Origin: Methanoregula sp.
GTDB taxonomy: Archaea > Halobacteriota > Methanomicrobia > Methanomicrobiales > Methanospirillaceae
Length of the DNA stretch: 64,000 nucleotides
NCBI GenBank assembly: GCA_030651815.1
Contig: JAUSBW010000169.1
Span: 1 to 64,000 of the forward strand
Reading direction: 5' to 3'
Shown here: piece by piece, positions 26,018 through 36,232 of the stretch
How positions within the stretch are numbered: the stretch's first letter is position 1
Layout: every line of letters starts with the position of its first letter
Made by a program: the position numbers and the translations under genes
Notes under the pieces: generated by a model
What the model was told of the DNA's origin: nothing
Database searches by the model: none
Seen by the model: the letters and a program-made list of their open reading frames with translations, nothing else

Positions 26018-27937
26018 TCACCCCTCCTTTTCCTTTCTGAAGGGTTTGTACATCTTGCCCCCGCCCTTATAAAATTTGGAATTGAATTCCACCATATGCA
26101 ACCGGAAGGAATGCAAAAACGGGCTGAACACTGCAAGGACGATATTGAGCATATGCAGCAGGGCGGCGATTAAAAATCCGACCAGTACGACATCCGTCGA
26201 GCCCCCAAGTTTATTCGCCACCAGCGCCAGAACAACCGACGCCATGCCGATTGCCATGATACGGGCATAGGAGAGAATGTTTCCCACGGTGCTCATAATC
26301 TCGAATACCCCGAAAAACCCTCCGCCATAAATGATCAGCGGCACAGCGATGACGAACAGCAGCACGCCTGTCTGAAGGAGGATATCCGGAAGCACCTTTG
26401 CCGCCCCACCGATGATCAGGAGCAGCCCCGTGATTGCGATGATCATTCCGGCCTTTTCCATTACATGTTTCTTGCTCTTTTTGGTAATGGCATTGAGGAT
26501 TCCCAGACTAAGGCCGAGGAACACATGGAATACTCCTATGGTGATGGCAAGGATCAGGAGGGGGACCAATACTTCAATCCTGTTCCATGTGATACCGAGG
26601 AAGTGGATTGGATGGATCCAGCCCATATGTTCACCGAAATTCCCGAAGAACTCGCCGAAGAGGAACCCGAAAAAGATGGTTGGGACAGATGAGATGATCA
26701 GGATGTTCATCAGGTGCTGGAGCCAGATCTCCATTTTATACTTGTTTTTCACGATCAGGGCAATCCCAAGTATAATGAGTCCATAAGCGATATCGCCGAC
26801 CATGAGACCGAAAAAGATAGGGAAGAAGATCGCAAGCAGCGGACTTGGATCGATCTCCCGGTACTGTGGTGGGCTGACCATCTGCATGAGAAATTCAAAG
26901 GGTTTTACGATTGCAGGGTTATCGTAGAAGGTGGGCGCCTCGTCCATCTTCTCCGGACTCACCTCAAGCTCATTGACGATGACCCTGTTGCCGAAGGCAT
27001 TTTTCAGTGCTTTTTTTGTGGATTCCAGGTATTTTTGGGGGATCCAGCCCAGAATTACAAAAGTATATTCCGTCTGACCGAATTTGCCGAATACGCCTGC
27101 TTCTTCGTTCCTGTCTTCAAGCACTTTTTTGAGCACCGCAAGTTCCTGGTACCATTCCGTGGAGAGTTTTACCAGATTTTCGTCGATTGTTGCCATCTCG
27201 TCAATTGATTTCGTCCTCTTTATAGAAATCAGCTGAAGAATCTCATTGAAGGGCTTACCAACGAACTCAGATGGCAGACGCACCTCATTGACATTCTGGG
27301 AGAAGATGAGCGAGTGAACCGCCTCGGCATATCTTTTATTGAACACGATAACCGCAGCAATAGTTGTTTCATCGATATCTGCAGAAATTATTTCAAACTG
27401 TTTTTTTGTAATTTCTACCAGCGCATTTCTGATGAAGTCTAAAACCTCCCTGAACTCCCGCTGGATGAGAATTACCGTGACTTCAAAACCCTCTAAAACC
27501 GGCAACTGGCTTTCCAGAGGCTGAATTTTTTTAATTATTTTTTCGTACCTGCCCATTGCGCCAAGAGTAAATTCCAGATCGCTCTTCTTTATTGCGAGGT
27601 CCTTTGTGGTCGATTCGAGCTCCTCGATTACGTGGTTTGCCCTCGCAAGCAGGTCATGGTGGCTGGTTTTCTGCAATTCCTCATAGATTTGTTCCTGCTT
27701 CAGGGTATCATATTTAATTTTAGGGAGGGCAAGGAAAATTCCCCCTATTTTTACCAGGGTATTTGCGATATCTCCCCCTTTTTCGATTTCCATCTTCCTT
27801 AAAAGTGTATCCCCGGGGCGGATCGTTCTGGATATATCCTCAAGCTGGACAGTTCCCGTGTGGTACAGGACGTCGACTACGCTCTGAAGATCTTTTTTTG
27901 GCCCCAGTACCTGAACCTTTTTCATCTTTTGAAGCAT
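26018..27937 (-). CDS. atpI: A-type ATP synthase subunit I (membrane a subunit)
   Basis: A 639-residue subunit. Residues about 1-340 are cytosolic, with coiled-coil stretches. Residues about 355-600 hold seven to eight membrane helices (for example YRIDPS-type entry at REIDPSPLLAIFFPIFFGLM and FEIMSTVGNILSYARIMAIG). The ion half-channels and the essential arginine of the family lie in the last helices. It ends FNSKFYKGGGKMYKPFRK. The same end is found as an orphan remnant at 7685. It follows subunit H by six bases. Confidence 0.96.
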   Translation of the reverse strand: MLQKMKKVQVLGPKKDLQSVVDVLYHTGTVQLEDISRTIRPGDTLLRKMEIEKGGDIANTLVKIGGIFLALPKIKYDTLKQEQIYEELQKTSHHDLLARANHVIEELESTTKDLAIKKSDLEFTLGAMGRYEKIIKKIQPLESQLPVLEGFEVTVILIQREFREVLDFIRNALVEITKKQFEIISADIDETTIAAVIVFNKRYAEAVHSLIFSQNVNEVRLPSEFVGKPFNEILQLISIKRTKSIDEMATIDENLVKLSTEWYQELAVLKKVLEDRNEEAGVFGKFGQTEYTFVILGWIPQKYLESTKKALKNAFGNRVIVNELEVSPEKMDEAPTFYDNPAIVKPFEFLMQMVSPPQYREIDPSPLLAIFFPIFFGLMVGDIAYGLIILGIALIVKNKYKMEIWLQHLMNILIISSVPTIFFGFLFGEFFGNFGEHMGWIHPIHFLGITWNRIEVLVPLLILAITIGVFHVFLGLSLGILNAITKKSKKHVMEKAGMIIAITGLLLIIGGAAKVLPDILLQTGVLLFVIAVPLIIYGGGFFGVFEIMSTVGNILSYARIMAIGMASVVLALVANKLGGSTDVVLVGFLIAALLHMLNIVLAVFSPFLHSFRLHMVEFNSKFYKGGGKMYKPFRKEKEG

Positions 27938-27943
27938 ATCGCC

Positions 27944-28273
27944 CTACTCCAAGGATACAACTTTTGCGATTTTATCTATTGCTGCGGGTAAATTGCGTTC
28001 GCCCTCTGCCCGAACCAATATCGCCTCTTCATTGCTCTGATTTCTGATCTGCTCAACTTCTTTTCTTAATTTTTCCATTTCTTTTTCATAATATTCCTGG
28101 GCAGTCTTTTTCCCCTCTCTCTCTGAGGTCTCAATCATTTCCGAAGCTTCTTTCCTCGCACTGATAATGACCTCCTCGGCTTCCCTTCTGGTCTCATCAA
28201 TTTTAATGCTGATCATCAGCTCTTTTTCCCGGATTTGCTGCAATAACGATTTTTCTTCTGCCATCTGCAACAC
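27944..28273 (-). CDS. atpH: A-type ATP synthase subunit H (peripheral stalk)
   Basis: A 109-residue, almost wholly helical protein, rich in E, K and R with heptad-like spacing (EVIISARKEASEMIETSERE), typical of subunit H/G that pairs with subunit E. It lies three bases after the small RCRERI-motif gene and six bases before subunit I. This fits the usual H-I-K-E-C-F-A-B-D order of methanogen operons, with the extra small gene in front. Confidence 0.93.
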   Translation of the reverse strand: MLQMAEEKSLLQQIREKELMISIKIDETRREAEEVIISARKEASEMIETSEREGKKTAQEYYEKEMEKLRKEVEQIRNQSNEEAILVRAEGERNLPAAIDKIAKVVSLE

Positions 28274-28276
28274 CTG

Positions 28277-28438
28277 TTATAATCCCCGCATTTTTTTTAA
28301 ATATGATGTCAGACTATGATTCTGGCGGCAATTTTCCGTTGTGATGCATTTTTCCTTGAGATTTTTTTGTGCTTCGATAATCCGCTCCCGGCAACGGTCA
28401 ACTGCCCCTTTTTTCAGTTTGTCAATGAGTTCGGACAT
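28277..28438 (-). CDS. Small RCRERI-motif protein, copy 2, operon leader
   Basis: A 53-residue protein from the ATG at 28438 (MSELIDKLKK); a longer in-frame start at 28528 adds 30 residues unlike the paralogue. It shows KLKKGAVDRCRERIIEA and ends LTSYLKKMRGL, matching the 19500-19700 protein. Two cysteines (Cys39 region, EKCITTENC) are not shared. It lies three bases ahead of atpH, so it is the first gene of the archaeal ATPase operon and should be made with it. No family is known to me. Possible roles are assembly factor, inhibitor or stalk-binding peptide. Confidence 0.7.
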   Translation of the reverse strand: MSELIDKLKKGAVDRCRERIIEAQKNLKEKCITTENCRQNHSLTSYLKKMRGL

Positions 28439-28833
28439 ATTGTTCATCATAGGCAGAAACCAACTGTGGTCTATGTCAATACTCCTATTCCCAAACGATA
28501 AATGTATCTGTTGATTTTCTGCTGTCATGTCCTGATGTCATTTGACCAAAATCCTTAAGCTGAGGGCTATGCACGATATTCATAGAAAGAGTATAGAAAA
28601 TGGATGAATGAAAATGAGTTTTTCTACAGAGCGTGCCATAATCCTATGGATCATAAATGAGAATGAAAATTCAAGTGACACATTTTTCATACCAGCCATT
28701 GATTTAAGATATCACCGTGTATGACAAATCCAGATAGCATTAAATATCGTAAATAGTATTTATTATTCAAAAGAGTCCCGTCCATTTCGCGTTGTCTGCT
28801 GCAGACCCTTCGATATATCTAATGGAGTGACCT

Positions 28834-29700
28834 ATGTTCGAAAAAATACTGTTCCCTACGGATTTTTCTGAGTATGCAAAGAGAGCGCTCGACTGCATAG
28901 CCGGTTTTCCCGGAGCCCGCGATGTCATCCTGTTCCACGTTGTCGAAGGGGCCAGATCTCCGAGAGGTGGTGGAGAGATAGGTGATACATTCTACAGGAC
29001 CGGCGAAAATTTCCTCAAGGAAGAGAAACGCTACCTTGAAAACCTCAGCCAGAACCTCAGGGTGACAACGGCGGTAAAGATATCATCTGACACCGCCGGA
29101 GCAATCATCGAAACAGCCGAGGAAAGAGGCGTTTCCCTGATCGTTGTCGGTGCGCGGGGGAGCAGCCTCGTGGAAGGGATTCTCCTTGGCAGTGTGTCGA
29201 TGGCGGTCCTCCGCCGCAGCAGGATCAATGTCCTGATCATGCGCCATAAAATTATCGAGAAGATGAAGGCAAAGACCTATGAAATGTTCTGCCCGATGAT
29301 ACTCTCCCGGGTCCTCTGTCCGGTTGATTTCTCCCTTTACTCTGACAGTGCGATAGCCCTTCTCAGCAGGACAAAGGGGGTGAGAGGGGTTATCCTTCTC
29401 CATGTTGTTTCTCAGGGCGAGACTGAAGCTGAGATTGAGGATGCTGTCCAAAAGGCGAAGGCTCAGATAGAAGCAATCCGCAGCAGTCTTGCCGCACAGA
29501 GCATCGAAGTCAGGACAATCGTAAGGACAGGAAATCCCAGCTTCGAGATCACGAGAATTGCCGATGAAGAGGACGTATCTGTCATCTGGATGAGCTCCCA
29601 TGGAAAAGGCTGGTTCCGTGACCTTTTGCTCGGCAGCACAGCGTATACGGTGGCTATGAACGCAAAACGGCCGGTGATCATCATCCGTAAGCCGGAATGA
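28834..29700 (+). CDS. Universal stress protein, tandem UspA domains
   Basis: A 288-residue protein of two UspA domains. The first (residues about 1-135) has the ATP-binding loop VGARGSSLVEGILLGSVS, the second (about 150-288) MSSHGKGWFRDLLLGSTA. Both match the family's G-x2-G-x9-G(S/T) pattern. Each domain begins with a strand FPTDFSEYAKRAL or CPVDFSLYSDSAI. It is cytosolic and likely a nucleotide-binding stress regulator. It is divergent from the archaeal ATPase operon, with about 300 bases of AT-rich promoter between. A truncated homologue of the second domain lies at 37575, on the other side of the second ATPase cluster. Confidence 0.94.
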   Translation: MFEKILFPTDFSEYAKRALDCIAGFPGARDVILFHVVEGARSPRGGGEIGDTFYRTGENFLKEEKRYLENLSQNLRVTTAVKISSDTAGAIIETAEERGVSLIVVGARGSSLVEGILLGSVSMAVLRRSRINVLIMRHKIIEKMKAKTYEMFCPMILSRVLCPVDFSLYSDSAIALLSRTKGVRGVILLHVVSQGETEAEIEDAVQKAKAQIEAIRSSLAAQSIEVRTIVRTGNPSFEITRIADEEDVSVIWMSSHGKGWFRDLLLGSTAYTVAMNAKRPVIIIRKPE

Positions 29701-30281
29701 AGGGGAACGAATAAGGCTGAACTCTCCGGATGACTTCATAACGGCAGGCATCAAGTTCGTCCCGAATGCATTATTAAGGATATTCCCGATCGGATAACGT
29801 ATCGATGTCTTGTCCTTACCATTAAAGGCGTGAGGTTCAGGCGACGATAATTCTCCTGAGGTTTAAAGTCCAAAAAGACCCTTTTATATCAAGGGCAGAT
29901 GAAATTCGGACTGGTGGTGTGGATCAATTCTGAATGAGCGGGAACAACTCCTCTGTGTATTTCGGCTACCTGCAGAAAGGTACTCTCTCAAGAAAAGAAG
30001 AGCAAGTACCTGATATAGGCAATTGGCCTATCTGGAGAACTGCGAAGAATGGAATGGAATTTTTTAAAGCCTTAATCAATCCTGAATACCATTTCAACAA
30101 ACGGTATATACGGACTTGCCGGTACTACTTTTAAATCTTACATTTTTGCACATATTACTTTGAGGAGAGATTGTACCTGAGATCTCTTCATCAGCCGTTC
30201 TCCTCTCCTCATAAATAATCGGTTTTTTTACCGGGCAAAAATACGGGATAAGTATGATATACCCGCGCTGATCATGCGAAT
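29701..30281. other. Intergenic region between USP and second ATPase cluster
   Basis: About 580 bases. A plus-strand frame at 29934-30134 (66 residues) shows no family likeness, no clear start signal and is not credited as a gene. The right end near 30145-30230 is AT-rich with a short inverted repeat GAGGAGAG...CTCTCCTC around 30161-30210 that may be the end of the ATPase transcript. Confidence 0.4.
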
Positions 30282-30737
30282 TTATCCCACGGCGAACTTA
30301 CCCAGGATACCCAGGGTAAACGCCATCACAAGCAGAGCCACGGTTTCGACGATCCCCAATATGATCATGTAATTGCCGAATCCTTTACCGGTTTCTCCCA
30401 TGGCGTCGCAGGCGCAGGCAGCACATTTACCCTGAAAGTATGCAGAAAGGCCGATAGCCGCGCCACAAAAGGCGCCGATACCCCAAAGGAACTGGCCTTG
30501 TGCGGCAAGTTCATACATCCTGTTCATTACGATCATGCCATAAATTGTCTGGGTAAGCGGCGCACCGACAAAAGCAACGAGCATAAATGCCGCCGGCTTA
30601 TTCTGGCTGAAATTCTTCTTCCATGCACCTATCGCAGCCATTCCGGCGACACCTGCTCCGGCGGCAGACCCGCAGGCCGACAAGGCAAGCACCAAACCTA
30701 ATCCCAGATCCTGAAATTGCATCAGCAGCGCATCCAT
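30282..30737 (-). CDS. ntpK: Bacterial-type V-ATPase ring subunit K (double hairpin)
   Basis: A 151-residue proteolipid with four membrane helices, i.e. two fused hairpins, twice the size of the archaeal ring subunit. Only the second hairpin has the ion carboxylate, Glu131 in GIVETVALLV. The sodium ligands known from Enterococcus NtpK can be aligned: Thr62-Gln63 in APLTQTIYG, Gln102 in SAYFQGKC and Glu131-Thr132. This pattern suggests a sodium-translocating ring with one site per four helices, so fewer ions per turn, a design linked to pumps. A run of cysteines (CAACAC) follows Gln102. Preceded by a triplicated ribosome-binding repeat. Confidence 0.92.
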   Translation of the reverse strand: MDALLMQFQDLGLGLVLALSACGSAAGAGVAGMAAIGAWKKNFSQNKPAAFMLVAFVGAPLTQTIYGMIVMNRMYELAAQGQFLWGIGAFCGAAIGLSAYFQGKCAACACDAMGETGKGFGNYMIILGIVETVALLVMAFTLGILGKFAVG

Positions 30738-30811
30738 GATGTCCTCCTGTTTATTCTTTCCATGTTGTCCTCCTGTTTATTCTTTCCATGATATCCTCCT
30801 GTTTATTCTTT
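30734..30811 (-). repeat. Triple 26-bp repeat carrying ribosome-binding site and ATG
   Basis: Three tandem 26-base units, on the minus strand AAAGAATAAACAGGAGGA followed by YAWCATGG, span the end of the subunit I gene and the start of ntpK. Each has a strong AGGAGGA and an ATG seven bases on. The first two ATGs open tiny frames beginning MERINRRT; one of them runs past the ntpK start in another frame. The third unit's ATG is the real ntpK start. This could raise ribosome loading on the ring subunit, which is needed in many copies. Confidence 0.9.
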
Positions 30812-32581
30812 GAGTGGCTCGAACGCTACCCCGCTCCATGTTACATTTGCGTGTCCCGAAAATTCAAGTACGTTAAGCCTGACGCCATGTACGAGTACTG
30901 ACATCGGTCCTAAAATGATGTTTAAACCATGGCCGATCATAAGAATTACTACACCTGCCACTAAAGCTGCGACACCGTCACCCAATCCTGATGACAACGT
31001 ATTCGTAGTCTCTGCTATGGCGAGACATGCCAAGCCAACCGCAAAAAGACGTATATACGAGACCACGTCGGTAAAATTATTCATAATGCTCAACGCCACC
31101 GTCCCCAGCCCATCTCCGATGCCTCTGAGCACATTGGCCTGGGGATTGGTAAATAAAATCACAAGAACAATCCCTGTAGCAACCAGCCATATCCCCAGGG
31201 GGGGAAATGCTTCTCCAAGGATTAACGTCCTGGCAAGGAAAAATGCGGTCCAGAGTATGCATATCCATCCGACATCAGCAAGTGCTTTTAACGACGGAAA
31301 TTTCAGGTACGCCTGCCAGGAATGGGCAATGGATAAATGCAATGCTCCTAAAAAGAAGCAGAACGTTTGCATAAAGTTGGCATCGTTTAACTGCGGAACG
31401 AGGGGCTTATATCCAAAGTTAAGCAACCATGCCTGACCAAAAAAGGTTCCGGTCAGGACACCCCATATTATTGCGCAGGAGCCTAATAGATAAAAAAGCG
31501 AAACCGTCGTTTTCATCTCTGTATTCAGTTTCATCTTTTTATATAACCAGAGCGTTATCAGCAGCGTGAGCAGGATATAGACCAGCCCATAACCGGCATC
31601 ACCTATCAGAATGCCAAAAAATATGGCAAAAAAAATCAGAAACAGCATACTTACGTCAAGTTCACGATATCCGGGCGTAATCCCCAGGAGCTCAAGCACA
31701 GGCTTGATCATACCGGCCCATTTGGGATTGCGCAAGAGCGTCGGCACATTATCATCGGCCGAAGGCTTGGTGATCACGATTCCCCATTTTCTGCTCCTGG
31801 CTTTTGCAATCAGATGCCCTTCCCTGTCAAAAGGGATGTATCCCGTTACATAACTGATTGCCCCTTCCTTCCCCATGCCGCTTACTACCTGCTGGAATTC
31901 GATCTCTTTCTCCAGTTTTTTCTTTATTCCAGAAAGGGCTTCATAAAAACCAGCGGATTTTATAATCTCGCCTTTAATCATCTCCATATCTGTATTATTC
32001 CCGGTGAGCCGTAATTTAAGCAAAGACAAGCTTTGCTTTGGCGGATGAATTTCTAAAAAAGCGCATTCAAACTGCCTGCGTGATATCGCCACGCAATGGG
32101 CGATGTCGCCTGCGGTAAATATCGTTTTTGCCACCACGTCATCAGGAAAACTTCTTATTTCTTTTACAGGTACCTGGTAAAGCGTAAGGTAAATGCCGTT
32201 TTGGCTCAGGTGCTGAATCTGGTTGAGATCAACATCACCCCAGTGCTCCCACTCATTGATTTGACCGATTATGGTTCTGGATGAGGACTCCAGTTGTTCC
32301 TGGCGCCTGCCAAGTTCGATGATATGGTTTGCAACCGCTATCCAGTCACCGGTGATGTTATTCTGCGGTTGAATGTTTTTCTCTGACGCTATCGCCCGGT
32401 TCAGGAGATCAAACGAAGAATTAATTAAGGCCAATTTTTCCTGGAGCGCGGATGTATCTCTGACATCAGGCAGATTCTGGTGCTCTACGTGCAAAACCCC
32501 TAATGTACGCAAATATTTTACCGTTGCTTCTGCGTCTCCGGTTTCGAAAAGGATGGTGGCTTTTTTCATCGGAACAATCAC
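30803..32581 (-). CDS. ntpI: Bacterial-type V-ATPase subunit I
   Basis: A 592-residue membrane subunit: cytosolic residues about 1-300 and about seven membrane helices from 305 on (RELDVSMLFLIFFAIFFGIL, VVSYIRLFAVGLACLAIAET). It forms the stator side of the ion path. Shorter than the archaeal copy in this window and closer in style to the subunits of Chlamydia, spirochaete and Bacteroidetes V-ATPases. Its start overlaps the end of subunit D by four bases and its stop lies inside the first 26-bp repeat unit. Confidence 0.94.
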   Translation of the reverse strand: MIVPMKKATILFETGDAEATVKYLRTLGVLHVEHQNLPDVRDTSALQEKLALINSSFDLLNRAIASEKNIQPQNNITGDWIAVANHIIELGRRQEQLESSSRTIIGQINEWEHWGDVDLNQIQHLSQNGIYLTLYQVPVKEIRSFPDDVVAKTIFTAGDIAHCVAISRRQFECAFLEIHPPKQSLSLLKLRLTGNNTDMEMIKGEIIKSAGFYEALSGIKKKLEKEIEFQQVVSGMGKEGAISYVTGYIPFDREGHLIAKARSRKWGIVITKPSADDNVPTLLRNPKWAGMIKPVLELLGITPGYRELDVSMLFLIFFAIFFGILIGDAGYGLVYILLTLLITLWLYKKMKLNTEMKTTVSLFYLLGSCAIIWGVLTGTFFGQAWLLNFGYKPLVPQLNDANFMQTFCFFLGALHLSIAHSWQAYLKFPSLKALADVGWICILWTAFFLARTLILGEAFPPLGIWLVATGIVLVILFTNPQANVLRGIGDGLGTVALSIMNNFTDVVSYIRLFAVGLACLAIAETTNTLSSGLGDGVAALVAGVVILMIGHGLNIILGPMSVLVHGVRLNVLEFSGHANVTWSGVAFEPLKE

Positions 32582-33189
32582 ACCGCCACCTCCTCAGAAT
32601 CAGCCTCTTCGATCTTATTTTTGGCAATTTTGCTGCGACCAACAGCATTGGTCATCTGGTCACTGATATAGATTTTAATCAGGCGGATTGCCTCTTTTGC
32701 CTCGGGGATTTTTACCTTTTCGAACAGATTGACACGCTGCGTGGTAATACGCAATTCATGCTTCAGAATAAATATTCCTTTTTCAATGACCCTTATCTCT
32801 TCTTGTAAAGAGACCATATCCATTAATGTTTCCAAGCCTGCATCCACCCAGAGAGGCGTTAAGAATAAGTCATACTCCGCCAGCTCAAAATCTACGCGTT
32901 CAAAAACCGGTACATCAACCCCGGCAATGTTTTTCTTTGCGGTAATGATGTTTTTTAGGATAAGCCATTGCCTGATGTCGGGAGCCTCAACCAGAAGTCC
33001 TGACCAGTTTTCCGCTGCTTTCTCCTTTTCGGATAAGGAATTCTTTCTCTCCTTAAGAGTGCTCTGCTGGTGCAAAATTTCAAGCTGCAACAGCTGCTTC
33101 TTAAGCTGCAGGGTAGGCAGATACCTCTCGTACTGTCGCAGGGCATCTCTTTGTCTTTTAAGTTCACCTTGAGTAAGTTTCACTTTCAT
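32578..33189 (-). CDS. ntpD: Bacterial-type V-ATPase subunit D
   Basis: About 203 residues from the ATG at 33189 ([20 protein letters not shown]), which overlaps the subunit B stop as ATGA; the frame is open to 33204 but that would add only five residues. Both D-type helices are present: the N-terminal coiled coil and [20 protein letters not shown] near the end. It is the rotor shaft of the second machine. It differs strongly from the archaeal D at 19779, so it is not a recent duplicate. Confidence 0.93.
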   Translation of the reverse strand: MKVKLTQGELKRQRDALRQYERYLPTLQLKKQLLQLEILHQQSTLKERKNSLSEKEKAAENWSGLLVEAPDIRQWLILKNIITAKKNIAGVDVPVFERVDFELAEYDLFLTPLWVDAGLETLMDMVSLQEEIRVIEKGIFILKHELRITTQRVNLFEKVKIPEAKEAIRLIKIYISDQMTNAVGRSKIAKNKIEEADSEEVAV

Positions 33190-34484
33190 ACTTTTTTTGA
33201 CCAATACTTATCTATCATGGATTTCTTAATCCCGATCTCCTCAGGAGAGAAACAGTCGTGCAGAATCTCCCAGCCCAGATCCAGCGCTTTCTCCAGGGAG
33301 ATATTTACCGCGAGCGACATCATTTTATCTTCAAAGAGTTTTCCGTATTTAAGAAGTTTCATATCCCAGGCACTCATCTGAAATCCCATGGCCTGCTTTT
33401 CCTGTGTTTCGCGGTATTCGGCAAAAAGCTGAATCATCGTATCCATAATCGTCCGGTGGTCGTCACGGGTTTTGCCGTTGACCTGCTGCTTCAAACGGCT
33501 TAAGGAACCGAATGGTTCGATCACACCGTTCTTAAGATAAAACTGCCCCTCGGTAATATAGCCGGTATTGTCCGGAATCGGATGAGTTACGTCATCCCCG
33601 GGCATCGTGGTTACTGCGAGAATAGTAATTGAGCCTGCGGTATCAAAATCAACTGCCTTTTCATAGCGGGCTGCCAGCTGGCTGTAAAGGTCGCCCGGGT
33701 ATCCCCGATTGGAAGGAATCTGTTCCATGGTAATGGAAATCACTTTTAACGCATCGCAGAAATTGCTCATATCCGTCAATAGTACCAGCACCCGTTTTCC
33801 CTCCAGAGCGAAATTCTCTGCCACCGCCAGACTGAGATCCGGAACAAGCAAACACTCCACAACCGGATCAGCCGCGGTATGCATAAACACAATCGAATGG
33901 GAAAGTGCGCCGTGTTCTTCTAAGGTGTCTCTGAAGAAAAGGTAATCATCATATTTTAAACCCATGCCACCTAAAATAATGATATCGACTTCCGCCTGGG
34001 TTCCAATTCTGGCCAACAGTTCGTTATAAGGCTCACCGGCAATGGAAAAAATAGGGAGCTTCTGGGATTCAACCAAAGAATTAAATACATCGATCATGGG
34101 TATGCCCGTCCGAATCATCTTGTTCGGGATAATTCTTTTTACCGGATTCACGGGTGGCCCTCCGATATCGACGAGATTTTCGGAAAGGTCTGGCCCGTTA
34201 TCCAGGGGTATACCGCTCCCGTTAAAAATGCGACCTAAAAGCATATTGCCGGTCGCGATACGCATCGGGTGTCCTAAAAATCGTACCTTGTCGCCCGTGG
34301 AGATGCCGCGGCTCCCGGCAAAAACCTGTAAAAATACTTTTTTTCCGTCAAGTCGGATTACCTGGGATAAGGAAGTTCCATGTTTGGTGATTACCTGGGC
34401 GAGCTCCGTATTGCCTATGTTTTCCGCTTCTACAGTAATGACGTCCCCGGCAATCTGAATTATGTTGGTATATAATTTCTGCAT
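33186..34484 (-). CDS. ntpB: Bacterial-type V-ATPase subunit B
   Basis: A 432-residue non-catalytic head subunit. It has [20 protein letters not shown] near residue 70, the degenerate P-loop zone [20 protein letters not shown] near 145, and [20 protein letters not shown] near 255. The sequence is about 30 residues shorter than the archaeal B in this window and has a clearly different style. It begins one base after the subunit A stop. Order and spacing follow the bacterial E-DUF2764-A-B-D-I-K layout. Confidence 0.95.
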   Translation of the reverse strand: MQKLYTNIIQIAGDVITVEAENIGNTELAQVITKHGTSLSQVIRLDGKKVFLQVFAGSRGISTGDKVRFLGHPMRIATGNMLLGRIFNGSGIPLDNGPDLSENLVDIGGPPVNPVKRIIPNKMIRTGIPMIDVFNSLVESQKLPIFSIAGEPYNELLARIGTQAEVDIIILGGMGLKYDDYLFFRDTLEEHGALSHSIVFMHTAADPVVECLLVPDLSLAVAENFALEGKRVLVLLTDMSNFCDALKVISITMEQIPSNRGYPGDLYSQLAARYEKAVDFDTAGSITILAVTTMPGDDVTHPIPDNTGYITEGQFYLKNGVIEPFGSLSRLKQQVNGKTRDDHRTIMDTMIQLFAEYRETQEKQAMGFQMSAWDMKLLKYGKLFEDKMMSLAVNISLEKALDLGWEILHDCFSPEEIGIKKSMIDKYWSKKV

Positions 34485-34485
34485 G

Positions 34486-36222
34486 CTAACCTTTCTTTAA
34501 CCGTTCGAGTGAGAACACCCTGATTTCTTTCTCGTTTTTTTCAAACTCTTCACTCTGCCAGGGAGCGGAGTTCCAGCCCTTGAAAAGCTGTCTCAGCTGC
34601 TGGAAAAAATGTAAAGCCGTATCTTTATTTTCAAAGATGAATTCCGATTCCAGAATGCGGTAAATAAAATCAAATACGTAAATCTGTCGTTCTTTGGGGG
34701 TAGCTTCGTCAACTGCGTCAAAGGCATTCTGCTGCAGATAGACAAAATCAAAAAATTCTGCTTTAAGGTAGTCCACGTAATCGGAAAGCGAAGTCCCTTC
34801 TTCTCCGACAACTTTCATCATCTGCGCCACATCGAAACCCTTGCGCAGAATCCCGTGCCCCCGCTCTTTCTGTTTCTCGTCAATAAAACTTTTATACTTG
34901 CTCCAGCTGATTAACGGGTCTATTGCCGGGTATCTGCGGGCATCGGAACGGCTACGGGAAAGCCCATGGAATGCACCAACTACTTTTAACGTTGCCTGGG
35001 TTACCGGCTCTTCAAAGTTTCCTCCTGCAGGGCTTACTGCTCCGCCGATGGTAACCGAACCGGTTGAGCCGTCATATAACCGCACCGCACCTGCCCTTTC
35101 GTAGAAAGAGGCGATACGCGATTCTAAATATGCGGGGAACGCCTCTTCTCCGGGAATCTCTTCGAGCCTGCCAGACATCTCACGCATGGCCTGGGCCCAA
35201 CGGGAGGTGGAATCCGCAAGCAAAAGCACGTGAAGACCCATCTGACGGTAATATTCGGCTATCGTTACTGCCGTATAGACGCTCGATTCTCTCGCTGCTA
35301 CAGGCATGGAGCTGGTATTAGAGATAATGACGGTGCGGTCGCTCAAAAGCCGGTTGGTTCTGGGGTCAAGTATTGTAGGGAATGTTTTTAATGTTTCGAC
35401 TATTTCTCCGGCACGCTCGCCGCAGGCAGCAATAACGACAATATCCACATCGGCATGCCGGCTGGTCAATTGCTGTAACACTGTTTTCCCTGCACCAAAA
35501 GGACCGGGAATACAATAAGTCCCCCCCCGGGCCACAGGAAAGAGCGAATCAATAAGGCGCATCTTTGTGACCAGCGGTTCGTCGGGTTTAACTTTCTCGG
35601 CGTATGCCTGAATAGGGATTTTCACCGGCCAATTCTGGCTCAGATACACAGGATAGATCTTTCCGTCCAGGTCTTTTATCTGGGCAACCGCCTCGCGTAT
35701 CGTGAATGTGCCGGCATTTTCAATCGATACAACTTCAAAATTTCCCTGCAAAGAGAAGGGGACCATACAGTAGTGCCTGAATATTTTTTCCACCACAAAT
35801 CCGATTTTATCTCCCGCACGTACTCTGTCACCGGGTTTTACCAGAGGAGTAAAATCCCAGACCTGGGTATCAGAAAGCGCCTTGAAATAAACACCGCGTT
35901 TTAAAAAAAAGCCGCATTGTCTGGCAATCTCCGGCAGAGGATTTTGCAGACCGTCAAATATCTGACCCAGCATCCCCGGCCCCAACTCAACCGAAAGAAG
36001 CTCTCCGGTAAACTCAACCTCTTCGCCGATTTTTAACCCGCTGGTTTCCTCATAGACCTGCATCTCCGCAAGCTTGCCGCGCACACGGATGATTTCTGAC
36101 TTAAGACGTTCTGCCTGGTGCAGGATATAGGCAACTTCATTCTGCATCACCGGAGAATCGAAACTGACAGTTACCATGTTTCCGCTGATTTTGGTAATAC
36201 GGCCTTTTCTGGGTGCTGTCAT
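34486..36222 (-). CDS. ntpA: Bacterial-type V-ATPase subunit A (catalytic)
   Basis: A 578-residue catalytic subunit. Walker A is [13 protein letters not shown] near residue 235, the glutamate-containing [15 protein letters not shown] near 260, and [20 protein letters not shown] near 330. The A-type insertion is present. All residues needed for ATP turnover seem intact, so the machine should be active. Compared with the archaeal A it reads GPFGAG and not GGFGTG at the P-loop. It follows the DUF2764 gene by ten bases. Confidence 0.96.
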   Translation of the reverse strand: MTAPRKGRITKISGNMVTVSFDSPVMQNEVAYILHQAERLKSEIIRVRGKLAEMQVYEETSGLKIGEEVEFTGELLSVELGPGMLGQIFDGLQNPLPEIARQCGFFLKRGVYFKALSDTQVWDFTPLVKPGDRVRAGDKIGFVVEKIFRHYCMVPFSLQGNFEVVSIENAGTFTIREAVAQIKDLDGKIYPVYLSQNWPVKIPIQAYAEKVKPDEPLVTKMRLIDSLFPVARGGTYCIPGPFGAGKTVLQQLTSRHADVDIVVIAACGERAGEIVETLKTFPTILDPRTNRLLSDRTVIISNTSSMPVAARESSVYTAVTIAEYYRQMGLHVLLLADSTSRWAQAMREMSGRLEEIPGEEAFPAYLESRIASFYERAGAVRLYDGSTGSVTIGGAVSPAGGNFEEPVTQATLKVVGAFHGLSRSRSDARRYPAIDPLISWSKYKSFIDEKQKERGHGILRKGFDVAQMMKVVGEEGTSLSDYVDYLKAEFFDFVYLQQNAFDAVDEATPKERQIYVFDFIYRILESEFIFENKDTALHFFQQLRQLFKGWNSAPWQSEEFEKNEKEIRVFSLERLKKG

Positions 36223-36232
36223 TCATACCCCG

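Noticed and set aside
29934-30134. 66-codon frame between the USP and the second ATPase operon
   Set aside because: No ribosome site, no repeat or family pattern, and uneven residue use; treated as chance.
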